From Erythroxylum novogranatense (lineage: Eukaryota > Streptophyta > Magnoliopsida > Malpighiales > Erythroxylaceae), in contig CM057234.1 in the NCBI GenBank assembly GCA_029891385.1, positions 27,266,350 through 27,330,349 on the forward strand: 64,000 bases of DNA, given 5' to 3'. The notes beneath the pieces are model-generated. The model made no database searches. It had not been told where the DNA came from and was given only the letters and a program-made list of their open reading frames with translations. Each line of letters begins with the position of its first letter. Within the stretch, counting starts at the first letter, position 1. The translations under genes and the position numbers were made by a program. This document shows positions 54,297 through 64,000 of this stretch, one piece after another.

Positions 54297-54409
54297 GGTT
54301 TAATCGTTAATCTTGGATTAGAGGCTTGATTTTATTGTTGATTTGTTTTGATGCTTCGGAAACGCACTATATTGTAGAAAAAGGTTTCTGCTTTAATGTA
54401 TGTCATGTT

Positions 54410-54763
54410 CTGGAAATTGTTTCCTGAAGCTGGAAATTGTTTCCAATCTAATTTGTGTTAATTGTTGATGCATGATCTGGATTTTGTTCTATACGCATAT
54501 ACGATGATTAATGGGTTTCTGAAATCCTTGTTATTCAATGCATGTTTTGTTGTCCTTCTGGAAATTGTTTCCTCCACTGCCGCATACATGTTTTTGGTGT
54601 TTTCTCTGGTTTAGGTTCTGCGTGTATAGATCTGGAAATCAAATTCTTAGGGTTTATTTATTCAAATCCCTGATTTTCTAACCCTAATTTGCGACGTTTG
54701 ATTTCTGTAATGTTTTGTGTTTTGGATGAATCACATGCTTGAGTTTCTGGAAATCGTTTCCAG
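54410..54763. repeat. Four CTGGAAATTGTTTCC palindrome copies
   Basis: Copies at 54410-54424, 54430-54445, 54558-54572 and 54747-54763. The last, CTGGAAATCGTTTCCAG, is a full 7-bp inverted repeat around a 3-bp centre. Spacing is irregular (20, 128, 189 bp). Confidence 0.85.
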
Positions 54764-54907
54764 ATTGTTCGTATACATCCCTGTATCTGCTATTTGCGTT
54801 ATTTCGTTTCTCCTTTTCATTCTTGGATTTGCGTTTTTTCCCCTTGTTTTTGTGTTTATTGCCATGGTTGTTGAAGAACATCGATGGTGTTCTTTGGCAA
54901 TCCATCA

Positions 54908-55218
54908 CGTGCGACGCCACTCATGGGCGTCGCACGGTGCCTCTGTGGAGTCTTCGGTGACGCCACAGGCGGCGGTGACGAAAGCTTCACGTTTTCGGTT
55001 GGAGACCCGATGCTTGAATCTTCCCTATTTTCATTTAGATCTAACGGTACATGTTTCGGATCATGGAACTTGGGAGATTGGAGATGAAAACGTGGAGAAA
55101 GTGGAAGAAGAATCCAGAAGAAAGGAGAGAAAAACCAGAAGAGAGGACGACGTGTTGGAGAAGATTTACGGCGTGTGGGACACGCCGGGTCTTATGAGGC
55201 GTGGCACGCCCACGCGTG
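54908..55218. repeat. GC-rich hairpin cluster
   Basis: An 11-bp perfect stem CGTGCGACGCC / GGCGTCGCACG (54908-54918 with 54926-54936, 7-nt loop); a 7-bp stem GGCGTGT / ACACGCC at 55170-55186; a 6-bp stem GGCGTG-G-CACGCC at 55198-55210; and the palindrome CACGCGTG at 55211-55218. All share a GGCGTG/CACGCC core. The surrounding element is AT-rich, which makes the island stand out. Confidence 0.85.
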
Positions 55219-56019
55219 CCAAAACGCGCGACGCCTCCTTCCCTTTATATATATATATATATATATTTTTTTAAATTGTTTTAAAACCCTAATTTCTCTT
55301 TTATTAATTTAATAGAGATTAAATTAATAAATACTCTAATAATAATAAAAGGTGTTTTATTAAAATTTGAAAAATTGTTTTCAAAGGATTATTTATTAGG
55401 AAAGGGTTTTTTGGAATTTAATTTAATTTTTCAAGAGTTGAATTATTAAGTTAAAATTTTTTTTAATCAACAATTAGAATCAAGCCATGGTTGTAACAAG
55501 CGTTTTGTAATCTTCCATAATTCTTTATAAGGATTAATAGCCTTCATAATGTACTAAGAACGACCCTCTTCATAATTTCAAGTTTATATGCCTTCCATAA
55601 ATCTTTACCAATGTTTATCTCTAGATTATCCTTATGTGGGTTTTTGCCAAAGCAAGGCATGTAGGGATCATCTAGGGAAGACATTTGAATAATGGTGCTA
55701 TTCATAGGTAAAGTATGGTTAAACTTGACTAAGCTATCAAAACGGTTTTGGGCTTAGGGCATAAGATTGGGTTTATACATACATGCAGTACATAAGATGT
55801 ATTTTAACATAAGCCCATCAAGAGTTACATGTGATGTAATTGAAAAGAGTTTTCTACCTAAATAACTAAGTTTTGAGTGTTAAGTCAAAGCTTTCTTAGG
55901 ACTTAGTGAAATATGGATCTTGTTTCTCCCATTTTTCAATTGAGGGTTATTTATTTGAGTGGGAGTTAATACCTCATAATATATGAATGTTGACCCTTAT
56001 TGCATAATTCTTGTAGATT

Positions 56020-56779
56020 ATGGCTACTGCATCCACAAACCTTTCTATGCGATCTATCTTAGAGAAAGAAAAACTTAATGGAACAAATTTCCTAGATTGG
56101 TATAGGAACTTGAGAATTCTTCTCAAGCAAGAAAGAAAGCTTTATGTCTTAGAAGAGCCCATCCCTGAGGAACCACCAGCAAACGCACCTAAGGCTCAAA
56201 AGGATGCTTACACGAAGCATATCAATGACTCCACGGATGTGTCATGCCTTATGTTAGGCGCCATGATCTCTAACCTTCAGAAGGATTTAGAGGAAATGGA
56301 AGCCTATGACATGCTTGCTCAACTGAAAGCTATGTTTCAAGAGCAAGCACGCCAAGAGAGGTTTAGAACCACTAAGGCATTGAATTCATGAATTGAAAAC
56401 TATGTTTCAAAAGCAAGCATGCTAAGAGAGGTTTAGAACCACTAAGGCATTGAATTCATGCAAGATGACTCATGGCACACCCGTGAGTGCTCATGTTCTT
56501 AAGATGAAGAGTTACATTAATCATCTTGAGAAATTAGGTGCACCTGTTAGTCAAGAATTGGCAACGGATCTTATACTATCATCCTTGACTGATGAATATG
56601 ATCAGTTCATTCTTAATTACAACATGCATAATATGGAGAAGTCTATTGATGAATTGCATGGGATGCTGAAAACTGCTGAAGAGAACTTAAAGGGAAAGGT
56701 TAAGACCACCAATGAAGTTCTTGTGGTTCAAAAAGGGAAAAGCTTTCAAGAAAAAGGGCACAGCAAAGGACAAAGGTAA
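56020..56779 (+). pseudogene. Angela-B gag with a 70-bp duplication
   Basis: Starts MATASTNLSMRSILEKEKLNG at 56020 and reads through DWYRNLRILLKQERKLYVLE and DVSCLMLGAMI, typical Angela gag. At 56331-56460 a 70-bp segment is present twice (TATGTTTCAA starts at 56331 and 56401). As 70 is not a multiple of three, the frame ends at 56389-56391 and restarts as NSCKMTHGTPVSAHVLKMKSY, reaching ELHGMLKTAEENLK and a Lys-rich end at 56779. The CCHC knuckle that follows is frameshifted. Gag function is lost in this copy. Confidence 0.9.
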
Positions 56780-57305
56780 AGTACCCAAGTCCAAGTCCAA
56801 GCCCAAGCCCAAAGCTAAGACTAAGGCACTAAGGAGGAGTTTGCTTCCACCGCAATGAACCCGGTCATTGAAAAAGGAATCGAAACTCTATTTGGAAGAG
56901 CTGAATTAGGCCTAATACATACCGATGTATGCGGTCCTTTTAGCATATCAGCGAGAGGAGGTTATTTGTATTTCATTACTTTTTCAGATGACTTCAGTAG
57001 ATATGGGTATATCTATTTAATGAAGTACAAATCTGAATCTTTTGAAAAGTTCAAAGAGTATAAGAATGAAGTACAAAATCAACAGCAAGAATATTAAAAT
57101 CCTTCGATCCGATCGACGAGGTGAATATTTAAGCCAAAAGTTTGATGATTATCTTAAGGATTGTGGAATTGTTTCACAATTGACTCCTCCAGGAACTCCT
57201 CAATGGAATGGTGTTTTTGAAAGGAGAAATCGAACTCTATTAGATATGGTTCAATCAATGATGAGTCAAACCGATATTCCAAAATACTTCGGGGCTATGC
57301 TTTAG
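56780..57305 (+). pseudogene. Angela-B integrase core, truncated in front
   Basis: The zinc-knuckle remnant (near 56835-56880) passes directly into the integrase core at LIHTDVCGPFSISARGGYLY (first Asp). About 0.67 kb present in Angela-A, holding the protease and the HHCC block, is missing. The core continues FITFSDDFSRYGYIYLMKYK; a frame change near 57090 precedes ILRSDRRGEYLSQ (second Asp) and GTPQWNGVFERRNRTLL (Glu), ending at a stop at 57303-57305. The DDE residues remain but the enzyme lacks its N-terminal domain. Confidence 0.88.
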
Positions 57306-58807
57306 AAACCGCAAAGATTCATATTGAACCGTATTCCTTCAAAGGTCAGAAAAGACACCTTATGAGATATGGACCGAAGCGCCCCAATTTATCTTTTCTA
57401 AAGATTTGGGGTTGTGAGGCTTATGTGAAGCGTCCCAAATTGCGACAAGTTGGCACCCAAATCTGAAAATGTTATTTTGTAGGATATCCTAAAGAAACTA
57501 AAGGATATTACTTTTACATCCCATCGAGAACAAAGTGTTTGTTGCTCGAAATGGTTTTTTCTTAGAAGGAATTTGTTTCAAAGGAAACAGTGGGGAGTAA
57601 AGTACAACTCAAGAAATTCAAGTTTCACAAAATGACATTGAGCACGAAAAGGAGATTGAAGCGAGCTCACAAGTCGTTGATGAGCGACCTTCAACAACAC
57701 AAGGCCTACGTAGATCTGATAGGATTCGTCATGAACCCGAGAGATATGGATTTTTTGTTACTGATGATGATAATATGATGCTCATCGATCATAATGAGCC
57801 CACAACCTATCAAGAAGCTATGGAAAGTCCAGAATCTGCTAAATGGTTAGAGGCCATGAAAGCGTAGATGCAATCCATGTATGACAATCAAGTTTGGACT
57901 TTGATTGATCCGTCGATGGCTTGAAGACCATTGGATGCAAATGGGTTTTCAAAAGAAACTCGACATGGATGGAAATATGCACACTTATAAAGCAAGACTT
58001 GTTGCTAAAGGTTATCGACAAGTTCATGGAATTGATTATGATGAGACATTTTCTCCAGTGGTCATGATCAAATCCATTAGAATTCTTATTGCCATAGCTG
58101 CATACTATGATTATGAGATATGGCAAATGGATGTCAAAACCGGTTTCCTTAATGGAAACTTACTTGAGGATGTATATATGATACAGCCTGAGGGTTTTGT
58201 CCATCCTAAGAATTCGGGAAAGGTGTGCAAGCTTCAAAGATCCATTTATGGATTGAAGCAAGCATCAAGAAGCTGGAATCTTCGTTTTGATGAAGTTGTC
58301 AAAGAGTTTCGATTCATCAAGAATGAAGATGAACCTTGTGTTTACAAAAAGGTTAGTGGAAGTGCTGTTGTCTTTTTAGCTTTATATGTTGATGACATAC
58401 TGCTCATTAGAAACGATATTCCAACCTTACAGAGTGTCAAGATTTGGTTAAGGAAACGTTTCTCAATGAAAGACTTAGGTGAGGCTGCCTATGTTTTAGG
58501 CATTAAGATATATAGAGATAGATCAAGAAAGCTTATAGGCCTAAGTCAGAGTACACATATAGATAAGATACTGAAAAGGTTCAGTATGCAAGATTCCAAG
58601 AGAGGATTCTTACCTATGTCACATGGAATCAAGCTTTCTAAGAATGATTGTCCTACTTCAGGTAAAGAGCTTGAGCACATGAGTAAGATTCCATATGCAT
58701 CTGCAATTGGATCTATCATGTATGCCATGTTATGTACTCGACCAGATGTTTCATATTCTTTGAGCATAACAAGTAGATACCAATTTAATTATGGTGAGAG
58801 TCACTAG
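57306..58807 (+). pseudogene. Angela-B reverse transcriptase region
   Basis: The first 600 bp (integrase tail and linker) are frameshifted, with pieces such as VKRPKL and EPRDMDFL. RT is open from about 57905: [20 protein letters not shown], the catalytic Asp in WQMDVKTGFLNGNL, YGLKQASRSWNLRFDEV, LALYVDDILLIRND with the YVDD box, KDLGEAAYVLGIKIY and CTRPDVSYSLSIT. It ends at 58805-58807. The domain is complete in one frame, better kept than in Angela-A. Confidence 0.92.
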
Positions 58808-59389
58808 ATATCAGTTAAGAACATCCTTAAGTACTTGAGAAGAACTAAGGATATGTTCCTAGTCTATGGAGGACTTGAAGGAGAGCTAGTTGTAAATGGT
58901 TACACTGATGCTGGTTTTCAGTCTGACATAGATGATTTCGATCGCAATCGGGTTTTGTGTTCTGCTTTGAATGGAGTGCGATGAGTGGAAAAGTTCAAAG
59001 CAAGACATCATTCTCGATTCTACAACTGAAGCTGAGTACATTGCTACATCGGATGCAGCTAAAGAAGCTGTATGGATCAGGCAATTCATTACTGAACTTG
59101 GAGTTGTTCTTAGCATTGCAAGTCCTATAGACCTTTATTGTGATAGTAATGGGGCTATAGCACAGGCTAAGGAACCAAGCTCGCATCATAGATCCAAACA
59201 TATACTCAGACGTTTCCATTTGATTAGAGAGATCAATGGGAGAGGAGACGTGAAGATATGCAAAGTGGGCACAGATGACAACATTGCCGATCCACTTACT
59301 AAGCCTCTTCCACAGCCTAAACATGAGAGTCATACGAGGTCTATGGGTATTAGATATCCGGATCGATTAGCCTAGTGCAAGTGGGAGAT
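58808..59389 (+). pseudogene. Angela-B RNase H and purine tract
   Basis: After a stop at 58805 the frame pieces give KYLRRTKDMFLVYGG and VNGYTDAGFQSD (near 58890-58930), then from 58971 the RNase H half reads ILDSTTEAEYIATSDAAKEA, LYCDSNGAIAQAKEPSSH, HILRRFHLIREI and DNIADPLTKPLPQPKHE, with a stop at 59373-59375. A small indel near 58960 breaks the S-K-R-Q/S-G block. The purine tract AAGTGGGAGAT leads into the 3' LTR. Confidence 0.9.
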
Positions 59390-60812
59390 TGTTAGTAGTG
59401 TGCCCTAGGCCAATGGATATTTGTGATTCATGTATTAACATTATGACTTGTCAATAATATATTAAGAGGTATTCCTTTATATATGCATGTATTTCGTTTA
59501 TGTAATGTGATTTACATTCCATGAATAGTATTAGATTTATGTCATCAAGTATGTGACTTGATAGTAAAACCATAAGCGTTATAACACTATTCTAGATGTC
59601 ACAGTCGATCATTATTAGTGGAACAATAATGAATTAAGACTAGTATGTGTTCGATTGATGATCACGCTTTCTCGATCATGGATATGAAATATCAAATCGA
59701 AACATAGATATATGTTAGAGAACATATATTGGACCGACCCACATAAAGAATACTACATGGTTTCATGTCATTAGTGATTCTTTATATGGTTTGACTTTAG
59801 TCCTTTGACCTGAAGTCATCATGGTTCCCTACATGAGGAATTTAGTGTTTTGATATTAAACTAAGTTATTTTTAACCGAATAACATATAGTCTTATGTTG
59901 GATACTAAATGAATCATGCAGAGGGATGTGAATGACGTAGATGGGATTTGTACCTCTCTTAAATGAGAGAAATATCATTTGGGCCTCTTAACAAGTGTGA
60001 CTGAAGAAATGCATGGCCGTGCTCAAATGAATTGATGAAGAGTCATCAATGTCATTTGTTATAATCAACAACTTGGGATCAAGAAACTATGATTAATCAA
60101 AGGTTGACATGTACCATGCCTTGTGATTAATCTTGATATCGTGTTACAAAAGGACTGAGCCTATAACCATAGTTACAGGTTAAATCGGATTATCGATCCT
60201 CATTTGATTTGGGTAGTCATAATGTCTTGCTAGAGGCCGCTTATGACTTATGGGCCTTGAAGTGTGATCAAGCCCATTGCCAACATCAAATGAGCCTACA
60301 GGGTCGCACACAAAGAATAATGTGATTTGGGCTTATTCTCTTGGGCCTAATTTATTAGGTGTTGAATAAATATGTTTAGATATATTTATTGGGCTAGATT
60401 TAATTAAGTTATCGGGCTTTTATTATATATGATATAATGGGCCGAAACTTAATAGGGCCTGAATGAGATTAGGGTTTCTTTATAAATAGAGAAACTTAGG
60501 TCTCATTAGGTTAAGGGAAGAAAAGACGAAACCCTAGCCGCCATCCGAGAGAATAATCATGCGACGTTCGGAAGAGTTTCTGAATGTGCTAGCACACTAC
60601 AGCCGCGGCCCGGATTGTGCATGCTCGTGTGGATACCGGTAGAGGGCATTAGTGATTTGCAGTGTCTTGGAATCCGAAAAAGAAAAAGAAACAACCTATC
60701 CACAAAAATAAGGTATTTTCGTTAATCCTTCGTGTTTTCGATTATACGTGATATTTTTGTATGGTCTTTTCCGCAACGTATTGTGAATACTCGGACCGTA
60801 CACGATCCAACA
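59390..60812 (+). repeat. Angela-B 3' LTR (1,423 bp)
   Basis: TATAAATAG at 60481-60489 mirrors the 5' LTR. Followed by TSD TGAAC. It differs from the 5' copy mainly by single-base gains and losses, giving a six-base length difference. Confidence 0.93.
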
Positions 60813-60817
60813 TGAAC

Positions 60818-62935
60818 AATGCTTTTTATTTATTTTCTATTTTCTAAAAGTAGCTGAACCTATTCGAATTAAATATAAGTTAAAATTGAGAGAAGTTCTT
60901 TGTTTCAACTGATTCCTATTTTTTAATGATAAATAATCATTAAGGATACGAAGATTACTAAATAGTGATCAATCAAAGCAAAATTGAGATAGTTCATTTA
61001 TTTTTATTTTTAAATCAACAAACAAAGATAAAAACAAAACAAGAATAGAATTAAGATGACACATTGGAAAATAGAATAGAAAACAGAGTAAGAGAATTAA
61101 AGATTCAATTTCGATAGAGATGGAATTGAGTTTAATTAAAGTTTTTTTTTTAAGTTACGTTTACCATTACTATGTGAGTTTTATGTGACATTAGTATGTA
61201 CCATATGATTTTTCAAACAAACTACAAATAATGATATCAAACTTAATTGAAGGGATTTTTTAGTATTTTGAGCATAACTTTTTGTGTAGTTATATAAATG
61301 AAGGAACTTTTGATTTGGCGTAAACTAGAGGCATACGGCTACAAGTTTTGTGAAGAAATAAAGTTTAAATTCAGTCTATAAAGATATCAATTTTTGGATG
61401 GAAGTTAAGTATAGAATACTGTCTCAGTATAAGAGCAATCCCAACATGTTTGGAGTATAACTTTCGGATTATTAAACCAAATTGAATGATTTTGATGTCA
61501 TTGGAAACTTAAGACAATGAGGGACATTTTCCTAGAAGAAAGTGTTAGCAATTTTCTTTATTGACCCGATCATAATGATCATGAAAAAGTTGATCCGAAA
61601 GTCTACGTTTTGAAAGGATTATGGTCAATTTTAGCATTTTTTATTATTGAAACCTTATGAATTTCCTTTGAATTTTGTTTGAATGAGAACTTGACTTTTT
61701 ATAGGAAACCAAGCAAGCCCGGTCCAAGAACAAGAGGAAAGAAAACATTGAGTTTGGATTGTCAAGCAAAATTAAGTGGGTAATATATTTATGGTATTAT
61801 GTAATATGGGCGAGTTTGTCTTATGGGTGAATATATCCTAAAGTGTTTGAATTAAATGCATGTGTATTGCATGTTAACTTGTTTGATAATGAATCTTTGT
61901 GATTATTGAAAATGCATTCTGATTTATGAATTATGATCAAGTTATGCCATTGAAACATGTCATGGCATTTTGTATGAATGAAAAGATAGAAAAGCATGAA
62001 AGTATGAGCATATGATAAAACGATTATGTGCTTCTGTTTAGGTTAGAGTGGAACCATTCTGTTCATCACGTGCACATTGATAAGAGCCTTCTCCCGGCTG
62101 CCTGCTTGTGGCTTATGAGTTCCGAAAAGGACTCATTTTATTCATGGTGTAAACTTTGGTTTCACCATTCTGTTTTCGTGGAACCCTCGAGCTATTTGTT
62201 TATGCATTTACATTTTGATTTGTCAAGTTATGCGGCAAGATTGAGTTTTATGTTTTGATGATTAATTACACTTGACATGTTCTATGTGATGATATGTTGA
62301 ACTATGAGTTGTGAAATTGAATTGCTAGGCCAATGAGATATAGACGTATATGAATATATGAAGAATATGCATGTTTGATTGTGTGGCTCATTATCAATGG
62401 CTATAAATGTATAAGCCACTGAGCTTCGCAGCTCATTTCATTACCTCCCACTCCGTAGGTGAAGAAAAAACAAAACAAGAGAATTGTGAACCTTGCAAGG
62501 CATTTGGCAACTCCAAGATAGCTATATTGAGTAACTAAGATAGTTCAGAGACTTTTGGTATTTAGAATCATATTAAGCATAAGCATTCAATTGTATCATG
62601 TGCATTTTGTATTCTGTAATAAGCCAGCGGTGTGGTTTTATTATGCAAATAAAGTTTTTTTCAAACTATTTTGCTTTGTAATGAAATCAAGAATTGAAAA
62701 AGATCTTTTAAGTATGTTCATGTTTGTCTTCTTAGTTGAGATTGGGAATTGTTATTAGTAATGGGATATGATATTATATGGTATTAAAAGAAGGTATGTA
62801 TGTACGTTTTGTGTTATATGTTGGTGATTTGGGTTTTGTTCGAAGGTTTCGCTGCGATGAGGCCCAGAGTACGTCGCAGCGAACCTTTATCAAAAGATTT
62901 CGGTGCTAATTTTGGTGACTTCGTCGTGGCGATAC
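60818..62935. other. Flank; right part resembles the 3' half of a Gypsy LTR
   Basis: No gene recognised. From about 61,400 the style (AACTTTCGGAT... CATTGGAAA blocks, then a GAGCTTCGCAGCTC marker near 62424-62437) resembles plant Gypsy LTRs. A 10-bp inverted repeat TTCGCTGCGA/TCGCAGCGAA lies at 62848-62857 and 62874-62883. No LTR edge or partner is visible, so it is left unassigned. Confidence 0.35.
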
Positions 62936-63389
62936 TGTAGCGCCCCCTCACCGTAGGGTACACACCGGGACGCCCGTGGGTCGTTCCGACGCATATCCCA
63001 CAGTAAGGAAGTGCTACGATCGCTAACGATCACTAAACACTCGCATGGCATCAATAAAATAAACCACAACATGCAATTCACTAATATTTAAAACCACAAT
63101 ATTTCTTTCATTTCACAATAACAATCCAAAATATAGACAAGTCTATCAGTCCCTTACAACTAAATACAACAATCCAAAAAGGGAAACTGATAAAAACGTC
63201 TATACTAGGTCATCCCAAAAATATAGTCCCAAAAGAAGTCACCCCACCGACCGACTGCGATCCATCAACGCTTGATCACGAACGCATAATGCAGTAAACG
63301 CTCGACACGGAGCTAGAGTCCTACTGACGTTGTCCTGAAAAATATATTGCAATGTTGGGTGAGTTTGCGAACTCGATGAGAAACCATCA
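62936..63389 (-). repeat. Tekay-type LTR end, reversed, interrupted
   Basis: On the minus strand this reads as the last 450 bp of a Tekay-type LTR: it ends GTGAGGGGGCGCTACA, compared with GTGAGGGGGCGTTACA in the nested Tekay element. Further in, the block around 63345-63389 matches the LTR stretch near 23662-23715 (GGTTTCTCAT...ACTCACCC...TTGCAA). It is cut at 63390 by a second LTR with the same kind of terminus. Confidence 0.75.
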
Positions 63390-64000
63390 TGTAACACCCC
63401 ACTCCCGCATGACCCGAACCCGACATCGATGGTGATATCCGAGTTCGTGCCCCGCGAGGGTGGCGTGCTACATCACTCAGTCAGTCAAATTTAGTATAAA
63501 TAAATTTTTTTTCAAACATTCATTCCATCAGAGCCATTTCTATTTTTTTTCTTTCATTTACACTAATGTGCGCGAAAAACGGTAGATAATTTGCATCAAC
63601 GTGCATAGATAACCAATTTCAGTTAATACGATCAGTTTCAGTTATTACAAATAGTCAACCATAAATTACAATAACCATTTTATGTACAAAATGTAACCAC
63701 ATTGGCCCATTACACATACAATTAGTCATTTTGGAATACAATTTATTGGACACTAATGCATTTAAAATCGATCCCGATCTCTTCTACTTCAATACCCAAC
63801 AACGTTATACGCCTGCTGCTAACGGGTATTCTTCGAGTCCCTGAAAATAATTGCAAATTTTGGGTGAGTTTTATGAACTCAAGGAGAAACCATCATCGAT
63901 GGTTCACTCAACTCATGCATATTCAATCAATTTACTAAATAATACATACAATCACATTTTCAAATGTAAGGCGTTTACTTTAACACAATTCATATTCAAT
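63390..64000 (-). repeat. Second Tekay-type LTR end nested in the first
   Basis: Begins TGTAACACCCCACTCCCGCA on the plus strand, the inverted form of an LTR end GGGGTGTTACA. Its interior at about 63843-63905 again matches the Tekay LTR block GAGAAACCATCATCGATGGT...ACCCAAAATTTGCAA. It continues past the window edge, so the element type beyond the LTR and its TSD cannot be checked. Confidence 0.7.

Larger units (their letters stand above)
54297..56019 (+). other. Angela-B untranslated leader
   Basis: About 1.7 kb. It holds four copies of an interrupted palindrome GGAAA-N3-TTTCC (54412-54763) and a GC-rich, hairpin-rich island (about 54884-55240), then a TA run and AT-rich sequence up to the gag ATG. 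The 185-codon open stretch at 54717-55274 crosses these repeats and the TA run and has no recognisable domain, so it is not called as a gene. Confidence 0.7.
52860..60817 (+). mobile_element. Angela-B: Angela-like Copia element with exact TSD
   Basis: The element is 52865-60812 (7,948 bp), flanked by the exact duplication TGAAC (52860-52864, 60813-60817). LTRs start TGTTAGTAG and end GATCCAACA. It has an iMet-type PBS, a 1.7-kb leader, gag, integrase (its first part deleted), RT, RNase H and the purine tract AAGTGGGAGAT. The wording ILEKEKLNGTNFLDWYRNLRILL and AELHGMLKTAE-like blocks place it in the Angela lineage. The protease is missing and gag carries a tandem duplication, so it is non-autonomous. 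Confidence 0.95.

Noticed and set aside
54717..55274. A 185-codon open stretch in the Angela-B leader that could be read as a gene
   Set aside because: It spans the palindrome repeats, the GC hairpin island and ends in a TA microsatellite. It has no domain, and its Phe/Leu-rich start is what T-rich DNA gives by chance.

Overview
This is plant nuclear DNA, most likely from a eudicot. It is AT-rich and holds one intact spliced host gene in about 64 kb; almost everything else is retrotransposon or transposon sequence. The host gene is a SPIRAL1-like microtubule-associated protein gene. The elements are plant lineages: Ty1/Copia of several kinds (two resembling the Angela lineage), Ty3/Gypsy resembling Tekay/Del, L1-type LINEs and a CACTA DNA transposon. 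All PBS sites match the initiator-Met tRNA end. The species cannot be named from this sequence.

Layout. 1-2.4 kb: AT-rich flank and an old reversed Angela-type LTR remnant. 2.35-3.3 kb: a possible MITE. 3.7-6.3 kb: the SPIRAL1-like gene, with a non-coding first exon and a 1.6-kb leader intron that holds a MITE-like element. 7.0-11.8 kb: Copia-1, with near-identical LTRs and TSD CAATC. 13.26-26.19 kb: a full-length minus-strand L1 LINE with 17-bp TSDs, split by a Tekay-like Gypsy element at 16.97-24.13 kb (TSD TAAGC). That Gypsy has lost 3,131 bp of its 5' LTR and most of pol. 27.5-40.5 kb: Angela-A, whose gag is split by a 3.5-kb CACTA element at 31.28-34.79 kb. 41.3-46.2 kb: a second minus-strand LINE. 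47.6-52.7 kb: a minus-strand Copia. 52.9-60.8 kb: Angela-B (TSD TGAAC). 62.9-64 kb: two nested Tekay-type LTR heads in reverse orientation, running off the window.

How the parts relate. No operon or multi-gene pathway is present. The history reads as serial nesting: LINE-1 before the Tekay element, Angela-A before the CACTA element, and one LTR into another at the right edge. Every retroelement carries frameshifts, stops or deletions, so none looks able to move by itself.

The least ordinary feature is short palindrome arrays in non-coding parts of retroelements: a 72-bp x 3 array of paired 15-bp palindromes in the Tekay LTR, ten near-copies of AAGTCGACTT in the Angela-A leader, and GGAAA-N3-TTTCC repeats plus a GC-rich hairpin island in the Angela-B leader. 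I found no evidence for a wholly new biological system. These arrays and the CACTA cargo are the parts most worth a second look.
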